A stretch of 5,427 nt of DNA from NCBI GenBank assembly GCA_937924555.1, contig CALDSN010000014.1, positions 1-5,427 of the forward strand, written 5' to 3'. Positions 1 to 5,427 of the stretch are shown one piece after another. The first letter of the stretch is position 1, and each line of letters opens with the position of its first letter. The notes under the pieces were generated by a model, which searched no databases, was not told the origin of the DNA, and saw only the letters and a list, made by a program, of their open reading frames with translations. Position numbers and translations under genes: made by a program. Origin of the DNA: an uncultured bacterium (GTDB lineage: Bacteria; Cloacimonadota; Cloacimonadia; Cloacimonadales; Cloacimonadaceae).

Positions 1-81
1 CGGATGATATTTATTAATATTCCAAATCTAAAAACACAGGCATAGGCAGTCAAGGAAAATCTTTTGGCTTGCGGAAAATGC

Positions 82-122
82 TTGACATATATGGGGGTTC
101 GGCAAACTTAACACTGTTAAGT
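82..122 (+). promoter_or_regulatory. Candidate promoter and TetR operator (17-bp perfect palindrome) in the regulator leader
   Basis: A consensus -35 hexamer TTGACA lies at 82-87. Starting at 106 is the perfect inverted repeat ACTTAACACTGTTAAGT (106-122), with 8-bp arms around a central C. It occupies the place where the -10 element and transcription start would be for a 16-18 bp spacer. No good -10 hexamer is visible there (AACTTA at 105-110 is poor). An alternative weak pairing is TTGGCT (64-69) with TATATG (88-93), which would put the start just before the palindrome. TetR-family proteins bind as dimers to palindromes of about this size, usually in their own promoter, so the site is inferred to be the autoregulatory operator of the gene starting at 134. 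The palindrome is certain; its function is inferred. Confidence 0.55.
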
Positions 123-133
123 GAGGTACCCAT

Positions 134-739
134 ATGGAGAAATTGCCGAATTCCGAAGTTAGAAACAAGATACTACAGGCTGCACAGGAATTATTCCTGG
201 CGCAGGGGGTGTCGCATGTGTCCATGCGCAAGATTGCCACCTGCATCGGATATTCGCCCACCACGATATATCTATACTTCGAGAATAAACGGGATTTGCT
301 CTCAGCTTTGATTCAGGATTATTATTCCGATTTCATCATGCAGGCAGAAGAAGTGATGCAAGCACAGGATGTTTGCCCCAAGGCTAGCCTGCGTGCTTAC
401 ATGATGTTATTCGTGCATAATGGACTTTCCAAGCCGGATTATTATAAGCTGATGGTGCAGTTGTTTGAAGCAGGAGAATCATACGATAACTCCGGCTCGC
501 ATGGGCAACAGGTGTATAGCCACCTCAAAATCTTGGTGGAGCGCTGTATAGCTGCAAAACTGGTGTGTGTCCCGAATCCAAATATCGCTGTGCAGGCAAT
601 ATGGACGGTGGTCTTTGGACTAACCACCTTGCTTACCATTCGTTCAGGTTTTATCTGGAAGGAGCATGAGGTGCTGGTAAACCACACCATCGATACCTTC
701 CTCAACGGTCTGTTTATTAACACAAACAAGGAGCAATAA
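134..739 (+). CDS. TetR/AcrR-family transcriptional regulator with WHG-like C-terminal domain
   Basis: This is a cytoplasmic DNA-binding repressor-type protein of 201 residues, the usual TetR length. The N-terminal helix-turn-helix domain spans about residues 8-55: 'ILQAAQELFLAQG' is helix 1, 'VSMRKIATCIGYSPTTIYLYF' region (29-49) carries the recognition helix, and 'ENKRDLL' follows as in typical family members. The C-terminal ligand domain resembles the WHG-type group: W157-T-V-V-F-G-L-T-T-L-L matches the 'W..(V)HG(L)..L' signature with phenylalanine in place of the usual histidine. The start ATG at 134 is preceded by GTGAGG (121-126) at a 7-base spacing, a modest ribosome binding site that partly overlaps the candidate operator. 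The stop codon overlaps the next gene's ATG by one base (TAATG), so the regulator is co-translated with a large exported protein. The effector is unknown. Family assignment is secure; the target and ligand are not. Confidence 0.95.
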   Translation: MEKLPNSEVRNKILQAAQELFLAQGVSHVSMRKIATCIGYSPTTIYLYFENKRDLLSALIQDYYSDFIMQAEEVMQAQDVCPKASLRAYMMLFVHNGLSKPDYYKLMVQLFEAGESYDNSGSHGQQVYSHLKILVERCIAAKLVCVPNPNIAVQAIWTVVFGLTTLLTIRSGFIWKEHEVLVNHTIDTFLNGLFINTNKEQ

Positions 740-741
740 TG
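728..741 (+). promoter_or_regulatory. Ribosome binding site and overlapping stop/start (TAATG) coupling the two genes
   Basis: AAGGAG at 728-733 lies inside the last codons of the regulator gene, five bases before the ATG at 739. The regulator's TAA (737-739) and the next ATG (739-741) share one base. This fixes the start of the large secreted protein and implies a shared mRNA with likely termination-reinitiation coupling. Confidence 0.85.
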
Positions 742-3700
742 AAACGCATCCTCTTTACCATAATATTGTTATGCGCCTGGCTCTGGGTTTTTGCCCAGTC
801 CTATGGCGAAATCGGCACCGGCACTGTATCTTCAAACCTCCCCAGTTACGCACTGTGGAACTATGCGTGGTCGGAAGCTATCTACCCCGCGGCATCTTTT
901 GGCGGGGCAAGAACCATCACCAAGCTTGCCTTCAACCACATCAACAGCACCAATGTTACCATGGCAAACCAAAAGATATACCTGAAGGAAACTCCTGCTG
1001 CCACCTTTGCCAATAACAACTATGACGAGCCTGTAAGCAACGGCTTCACTCAGGTGTTTAATGGCAGTCTCACCACTGTTACCGGCTGGACCGAAATAGA
1101 TATCACAGATTTTAACTACACGGGAACAGGAAATCTGATAGTACTTTGGGAGAACCGCTCCGGCGCTTCGAACTATAACACCAACTGGTACTCCACCGAT
1201 TGCAACTCCGGAGTTATCAAATGCAGCGGAAGCGACACAGCTTTCCCCACCACTGCCGGCTTTGCACCTTGGCCTTTGGCCTTGCCTAACCTGCGTTATT
1301 ACTATTCATCCAACGACCCGGCCACTCCCGCTAACCCCAATCCGGCTACGGGAGCAACAGGTGTATCTCTGAATGCATCCTTCGGCTTCACTCTGGGCAG
1401 TAACACTGCAGGTTATCAAGTGCTGCTTGGAACCTCTCCCACTCAGCTAAACCCACTTACCTATACTGCAGTGAACGGCGCAGGCAATTATCAATACACC
1501 CCCACAACTCCCTTACAGGCTTACACCACCTACTATTGGCAGGTTAAGGCATTAAATGGCACTGCCTTCTCGCTAAGCCCTGTTTGGAGCTTCAGCACAG
1601 AGGGGCTGGTTACCACACTGCCCTACAGCCAAAGCTTCGAGGATGCCGTGTTCCCCCCCCAGGGCTGGACAGCGAACTCCACCGCCTGGAGCAGAGCCCT
1701 ATACCCCAACACCGGTGATGCATGTGCCAAGGTGAACTATTATCACACCGACCACGCCTGCTTGCGCACACCCCGCATCCAACTACCCGCAAATCCTGCA
1801 CGTGTACACTTTTATTGGGCAGATTGTGACGATTTGCCGGATAGGATTGTGCAGCACGACAGCACCTACTTCGAGATTTCCACAAACCTCGGTCAAAGCT
1901 GGACGGTTTTAGGTGTGCTCTCTGCTGCTTCATATCAGAACGCATACAGCGAGTTTGTAGTGGATTTGAACCAATATGCCGGACAAACAGTGTATCTTCG
2001 CTGGCGTGATGTGACCGATGGCAGCCTCTATGCATACGGTGCCTTGCTGGATGATTTGCTCATCGAGGAGATAAGCTCCAATGCGGTTATCTCGCTAAGC
2101 GCTTCCACATACAGCTTCCCCGAAATTGGGGTTAACACCACCCGCAGCCATTCCATAAGCATCAGCAATCTGGGCAGCAGCCCCTTAAGTTTCAGTGGCG
2201 TTACAGCAGTGGGTCCCTTCAGTTGCCCCACCCCACCCACGATTAATCCTTCACAAACGATTACCGTGCCCATCACCTTCAGTCCCATCAGTGCCGGGGT
2301 GCTCAATGGCTCGCTCACTTTCAATGTTAATGGCGCATTTAGTGGCAACAACATCATCAACCTCAGCGGTTCTGCCTATAATATGTATAGCAGCCTCTTC
2401 CAGAACTTTGATGAAACCACAGCCATGCCTGTCCACTGGTCAAGCATCGTAGAAGCCAGCAACCAGTATAGCGGTGTGTTTGTGAAGACCTCTAACTTCG
2501 ATGCCTATTCCGGCAGCAACTTCATCAAGATATTCAATTCCGCTGAAGACACCCTTAATGTTAATCTAATATTGGTAAGCCCTGCCCTCACCAATCTTTC
2601 CGCCAACAGCCTCAGTTTCTATGCCAAGAGCAGTTGGGGTGTTGCCACGGACACCATGATTCTGGGCTATATGACAGACCCCACGGATGCTAACAGCTTC
2701 ACCGCTGTGCAAACCCTGGGGCTCACCGCAGATTATCAGCATTTCAGCTATAACTTTGCTCCCGCCGTTAACGCTCACTTCATAGCTTTCAAACATGGAT
2801 TGGGCGGGGGTGAGAACTATGCGGTGTATTTGGATGATATCGGCTGGGAAGTTCAGGGTGGAACCCCCAATCCCGCAACAGCTGTGTATCCTTCCAACAC
2901 TGCCAACAATGTCCGCATCGATTATGTAGGTAAAAAGCTGATAACCAAGATGCAATGGTCCAGTGGTGGCGGTGACCCCACGGGCTATAAGCTGTATTTT
3001 GGCACCAATGGCAGCTTTAACATGGTGAACAATCAGGATCTTGGTTTAATCGGTGACCTGGCATTTGACCAGGCATTGAACTACAACACCACATACAACT
3101 GGAAGATAGTGCCTTACAATGCCAATGGTGAAGCCGCAAACTGCCCTGTATGGACTTTCACCACCATGCCTAACCCTACGGTTACAATTACCCCTGCAAC
3201 TTCCTACAATGAAGGTTTCGAATCTGCTGCTGTGGGTGATATCCCCTTGGGAATTGAGCTTGACAATCTGGATAATGACACGGCGTATTGGACAACCATT
3301 GCCAACAGCAGTTCCTCGCAGAACGCACATAGTGGAACCAAAGCCATACACATGGGCTTTAGTTTCATGACCGTCCACAACGATTGGATGTATCTGCCGC
3401 CTATGCAACTTAATGGCGGACAGAGTTATCGCGTATCATTCTGGTACAAGTCCATTGAGTTCCCCGGCGATCCCTGCGTGGAGAAATTGGAGCTTAAATG
3501 GGGCTTGCTGCCCACTCCCGAGGCTATGACCAACAGTTTATTCTATAACGACAATATCGTATCGCCCGTTCCTTACACTAACTCTGTATCCACCATTGTT
3601 CCTCCAGTAGATGGTGTGTACTTCCTGGGCTTCCATTGCTTCAGCGATCCGATGCAGTTTATCCTGTTGGTAGATGACATCAATATCAGCACCACCACGG

Positions 3701-4005
3701 CAAATAGCGATGAGAACATTCCTTCTCTTGTCACAGAGCTATTGCCTGCCTACCCCAATCCTTTCAATCCAGAAATCAACCTTGCCTATTCGCTTTCTGC
3801 TCCCAAGCATGTTAGCATGGAAGTGTATAACGTAAAAGGTCAGAAGGTGAGAACCCTCCAGAATATGATGGTGGAATCCGGAAGTCATAAAGTTGTGTGG
3901 AACGGCAAAGATGATAGCAATCACCAGATGAGCTCCGGTGTATATTTCGTGAAGTTCCGTGCCGGAGAATATAGCAACACTCAGAAGATAGTAATGATGA
4001 AATAG
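739..4005 (+). CDS. Large secreted multidomain surface protein with FlgD-like/type IX-style C-terminal sorting domain
   Basis: A 1088-residue exported protein. Residues 1-19 form a signal peptide (Lys-Arg, hydrophobic core, cleavage probably after VFA). Apparent modules in order: an N-terminal beta-rich region (about 20-193); a fibronectin-III/Ig-like module (about 196-287, ending 'YYWQVKAL...VWSFST'); a choice-of-anchor J/MAM-like jelly roll (about 292-445, 'SFEDAVFPPQGW' to 'LLDDLLIEE'); an ASPM-SPD2-Hydin/choice-of-anchor D-like module (about 450-546); a second J/MAM-like module (about 550-705, ending 'YLDDIGWE'); a second fibronectin-like module (about 711-810, 'YNWKIVPYN...VWTFTT'); a third J/MAM-like module (about 822-985, ending 'LLVDDINIS'); and a C-terminal domain (about 999-1088) with 'AYPNPFNPEINLAYSL', 'VYNVKGQKVRTL', 'VVWNGKDDSN' and 'SSGVYFVKF', the pattern of FlgD-like/type IX sorting domains. 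No catalytic motif is seen, so adhesion or glycan/protein binding at the surface is inferred. It is coupled to the TetR gene and followed by a terminator. Domain borders are by eye. Confidence 0.88.
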   Translation: MKRILFTIILLCAWLWVFAQSYGEIGTGTVSSNLPSYALWNYAWSEAIYPAASFGGARTITKLAFNHINSTNVTMANQKIYLKETPAATFANNNYDEPVSNGFTQVFNGSLTTVTGWTEIDITDFNYTGTGNLIVLWENRSGASNYNTNWYSTDCNSGVIKCSGSDTAFPTTAGFAPWPLALPNLRYYYSSNDPATPANPNPATGATGVSLNASFGFTLGSNTAGYQVLLGTSPTQLNPLTYTAVNGAGNYQYTPTTPLQAYTTYYWQVKALNGTAFSLSPVWSFSTEGLVTTLPYSQSFEDAVFPPQGWTANSTAWSRALYPNTGDACAKVNYYHTDHACLRTPRIQLPANPARVHFYWADCDDLPDRIVQHDSTYFEISTNLGQSWTVLGVLSAASYQNAYSEFVVDLNQYAGQTVYLRWRDVTDGSLYAYGALLDDLLIEEISSNAVISLSASTYSFPEIGVNTTRSHSISISNLGSSPLSFSGVTAVGPFSCPTPPTINPSQTITVPITFSPISAGVLNGSLTFNVNGAFSGNNIINLSGSAYNMYSSLFQNFDETTAMPVHWSSIVEASNQYSGVFVKTSNFDAYSGSNFIKIFNSAEDTLNVNLILVSPALTNLSANSLSFYAKSSWGVATDTMILGYMTDPTDANSFTAVQTLGLTADYQHFSYNFAPAVNAHFIAFKHGLGGGENYAVYLDDIGWEVQGGTPNPATAVYPSNTANNVRIDYVGKKLITKMQWSSGGGDPTGYKLYFGTNGSFNMVNNQDLGLIGDLAFDQALNYNTTYNWKIVPYNANGEAANCPVWTFTTMPNPTVTITPATSYNEGFESAAVGDIPLGIELDNLDNDTAYWTTIANSSSSQNAHSGTKAIHMGFSFMTVHNDWMYLPPMQLNGGQSYRVSFWYKSIEFPGDPCVEKLELKWGLLPTPEAMTNSLFYNDNIVSPVPYTNSVSTIVPPVDGVYFLGFHCFSDPMQFILLVDDINISTTTANSDENIPSLVTELLPAYPNPFNPEINLAYSLSAPKHVSMEVYNVKGQKVRTLQNMMVESGSHKVVWNGKDDSNHQMSSGVYFVKFRAGEYSNTQKIVMMK

Positions 4006-4026
4006 TCGCACAAGATCGCATATCCA

Positions 4027-4068
4027 AAAGCCACGGTTACCCAAGGGTTGCCGTGGCTTTGTTATTAT
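4027..4068 (+). terminator. Rho-independent terminator after the regulator/surface-protein bicistron
   Basis: AAAGCCACGG (4027-4036) and CCGTGGCTTT (4051-4060) form a perfect 10-bp stem. The 14-base loop contains a small ACCC/GGGT complementarity. The T-rich run TTTGTTATTATTT follows directly. It lies 21 bases after the stop codon at 4003-4005, so the transcript ends here and the downstream peptidase gene needs its own promoter. The A-rich 5' flank also allows partial function in the reverse direction. Confidence 0.9.
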
Positions 4069-4070
4069 TT

Positions 4071-4508
4071 GCTGGATAGCAGCATCCTCGGCCACAGGAG
4101 TAGCCAGCATGCATGCCCCCTCACCAAAATATCTGTGCTAAGGGCATCCGCACTGGGCACTAAATGCTTAAAGCTCGCAATACAAAATTATACGTCCAAT
4201 TTCTTACTTAATTATTTGAGAATTAACTTGACAGTGAAATGATATAAACAGATGGTGAATTTGCGTCGAATGGATGCCTGATACTGTAGGTAATATTGAT
4301 TGGTTCTTGATAGGCAAACCTTTTGGCAATGAGATGTTAGGAGACTTTATGGTCATCTGCATTAATACTCGTGTAAGGCTTAACCCACACTACAGAGCTG
4401 TCGCGTCCATTTATCCCTATATGGTTCCTCACTTCTTCAAATACATCTGTCAGTGTATTCAGGTTGCATTATTTGTACCTCCTTCCATGAACAAACAATC
4501 TATTTCTT
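4071..4508. other. Intergenic region with no convincing intact gene
   Basis: This stretch of about 440 bases separates the terminator from the peptidase ribosome binding site. Positions 4071-4222 show nothing I can assign beyond the short self-complementary GCATGCATGC (4107-4116). A 78-codon plus-strand frame runs from 4274 to 4510. It has no good ribosome binding site, no recognisable motif and an unusual His/Cys/Tyr-rich second half, which suggests it is the antisense shadow of a minus-strand coding-like segment (4223-4469). Around 4216-4248 there are AT-rich promoter-like words: TTGAGA (4216-4221) with AATGAT (4238-4243) at 16 bp, plus TTGACA (4228-4233) and TATAAA (4243-4248), which are too close together to pair. 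A promoter for the peptidase gene must lie somewhere here, but I cannot place it firmly. Confidence 0.5.
4223..4484 (-). pseudogene. Possible decayed small minus-strand gene (frameshift plus internal stop), unknown function
   Basis: On the minus strand a perfect Shine-Dalgarno AAGGAGGT (4484 to 4477) is followed seven bases later by ATG (4469-4467). That frame stops after ten codons (MQPEYTDRCI). One base over, an open frame (4468 to 4340) reads like real protein, with 'NTLTDVFEEVRNHIGING' and 'SSVVWVKPYTSINADDHKVS'. It stops at TAA (4339-4337), then continues in the same frame for 37 codons ('RFAYQEPINITYSIRHPF' region) to TAA at 4225-4223. About three quarters of codons in the first segment begin with a purine, which favours coding. 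One indel and one nonsense change would turn about 82 codons into a single gene with an excellent start. I recognise no family. Chance openness, assembly error or a real plus-strand ORF are alternatives. Confidence 0.3.
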
Positions 4509-4522
4509 AAGGAGACCTTATG
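4509..4522 (+). promoter_or_regulatory. Ribosome binding site for the C10 peptidase gene
   Basis: AAGGAGA (4509-4515) lies five bases before the ATG at 4520, the same spacing and core as the site before the large surface protein. It decides the start, which also gives a complete signal peptide. Confidence 0.85.
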
Positions 4523-5381
4523 AAAAAGCAAATCCTTGTTCTTCTATTCCTACTGTCCATCCTTGGCTTATTTGCTGAGGCAGTTACCGCAGAAAGAGCT
4601 GAAGCAGTTGGCAGACAGCTATTTTCCTACCTTTGCGGCAGAGATGCAGCACTCAGAGAGGTGAACCCGTACTTCAACGCAGAAAGTGGAAACGTGGATT
4701 TGTATGTGCTCCGCTTTGCCCCGCAAGGCTTCTTGTTGCTTGCCGCGGAAGATCGCTCCGCACCAGTGTTGGCCTTTTCTCTGGAAGCTGATTTCCCAAC
4801 CGAGAGCATGCCTGCGCATGTGCGATGGTATCTCAGCCAATATTCGCGTAGCATGACCTTGTTGCGCAGTCACCCCGAGTGGCAGATTAATCCCGTTTGG
4901 TCTTCCCTAAGCAGAGGGGATTACTCCGCCTATGGGCTAAGCAGGAATGTAGCTCCTCTGCTAAACACCACTTGGGATCAGGACTGGCCATATAACTCCA
5001 TGTGCCCCACCGATGCTTCGGGACCGGGGGGTAGAGTGTATGCTGGGTGCGTTGCCACGGCAATGGGGCAGGTGATGAAGAAGTGGAACTATCCACCCAC
5101 CGGGAATGGCTCTCACACTTACAATGCCGCCGGCTATGGCAGTCAAAGCGCAAATTTCGGTAACACCACATACAATTGGGCAAGCATGCCAAACAATATC
5201 ACCAGTGTAAATACCAACATTTCCACCCTCCTCTACCATTGCGGGGTATCGGTGGACATGATGTATGGGGCAGATGGCAGCGGTGCGTATTCCACCGATG
5301 TGCGTACTTCTTTAGTCAATTACTTTCGTTACAACGCGGCAGCGCAATACCGAAGTGCTTCCTCCTACTCGGCAGCGGATT
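4520..5381 (+). CDS. Secreted C10-family (streptopain-like) cysteine peptidase, 3' end cut off by adapter
   Basis: This encodes the N-terminal 287 residues of a papain-fold secreted protease. Residues 1-19 are a signal peptide (Lys-Lys, Leu-rich core, cleavage probably after LFA). The prodomain follows, with the C10-type element 'LYVLRFAPQGFLLLAAEDR' and 'PVLAFS' at 61-87. The mature enzyme begins near 'APLLNTTWDQDWPYN', where Gln154 is the expected oxyanion-hole residue. 'YAGCVATAMGQVMKKW' places the nucleophile at Cys177 (codon 5048-5050). The catalytic histidine and oxyanion tryptophan of the family lie further on and are absent. The apparent TAG at 5381-5383 is one insert base plus the first two bases of a sequencing adapter, so the true gene continues beyond the window. 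Relatives in this group often carry extra beta-sandwich modules and a sorting domain; whether this one does cannot be seen. It sits in its own transcription unit behind a terminator. Confidence 0.92.
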
Positions 5382-5427
5382 AGATCGGAAGAGCGTCGTG
5401 TAGGGAAAGAGTGTAGATCTCGGTGGT
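5382..5427. other. Illumina TruSeq adapter contamination at contig end (not biological)
   Basis: The final 46 bases begin AGATCGGAAGAGCGTCGTG and run on through GGGAAAGAGTGT and AGATCTCGGTGGT. This is the reverse complement of the TruSeq universal (P5-side) adapter, recognised from memory as exact over its whole length here. It creates a false stop in the peptidase frame. In another frame it encodes the peptide tail 'DRKSVV', a common sign of untrimmed adapter in protein databases. Confidence 0.98.

Noticed and set aside
28..311. Small overlapping frames on both strands across the regulator leader and 5' end
   Set aside because: They cover the candidate promoter/operator and the start of a clear TetR gene, have no recognisable motifs and no ribosome binding site.
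1610..3408. Several minus-strand frames of 100-140 codons inside the large surface protein gene
   Set aside because: They are antisense to a continuous, domain-rich 1088-codon gene, and their composition (many Arg, Cys, His) is typical of antisense shadows.
3739..4110. Minus-strand frame of 123 codons across the end of the surface protein gene
   Set aside because: It runs antisense through the sorting domain and the terminator stem, so it is very unlikely to be a gene.
4107..4116. Self-complementary GCATGCATGC
   Set aside because: A short alternating palindrome with no partner copy or context, easily expected by chance.
4048..4242. Plus-strand 64-codon frame after the terminator
   Set aside because: It starts inside the terminator loop and stem, has no ribosome binding site and no protein-like pattern.
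4274..4510. Plus-strand 78-codon frame ending in the peptidase ribosome binding site
   Set aside because: The start lacks a good ribosome binding site and no motif is visible. The minus strand of the same region reads more like protein. I kept it only as an alternative within the intergenic entry.
5176..5403. Plus-strand frame ending in 'DRKSVV'
   Set aside because: It overlaps the peptidase gene in another frame, and its tail is translated sequencing adapter.

Overview
The window looks like the end of a metagenome-assembled contig from an FCB-group bacterium, most probably a member of Candidatus Cloacimonadota or a close relative. This rests on a modular secreted protein ending in a 'YPNPFNPE' FlgD-like/type IX-style sorting domain, on 'choice-of-anchor'-like beta-sandwich modules, and on a secreted C10 (streptopain-like) peptidase with a matching signal peptide and strong AAGGAG ribosome binding site. 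The phylum call is an inference from gene style, not from a marker gene.

Layout: positions 1-133 are a short leader with a TTGACA box and a perfect 17-bp palindrome, the best candidate operator in the window. Positions 134-739 encode a TetR/AcrR-family regulator with a WHG-like C-terminal domain. Its stop codon overlaps the start of a 1088-residue secreted multidomain surface protein (739-4005) as TAATG, so the two genes form a translationally coupled bicistron. A strong intrinsic terminator follows at 4027-4068. About 450 bases without a convincing intact gene come next. They hold a coding-like but broken minus-strand reading frame preceded by a perfect Shine-Dalgarno sequence, and a site resembling one side of the palindrome. 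A second plus-strand gene begins at 4520 and encodes the signal peptide, prodomain and catalytic-cysteine half of a C10 cysteine peptidase.

The last 46 bases (5382-5427) are not biological: they are Illumina TruSeq adapter sequence. The apparent TAG stop of the peptidase gene is formed by one insert base plus the first two adapter bases. The gene is therefore cut off by the contig end rather than naturally short, and the catalytic histidine and any C-terminal domains lie outside the window.

How the parts may work together: the simplest reading is a self-regulated unit in which the TetR protein binds the palindrome in its own leader and controls both itself and the large exported protein, with a separately transcribed secreted protease next door. 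The most notable biological point is that a TetR regulator is coupled to a surface protein rather than to an efflux pump or enzyme. I see no clear evidence of a wholly new system such as a defence cassette, CRISPR array or mobile element.
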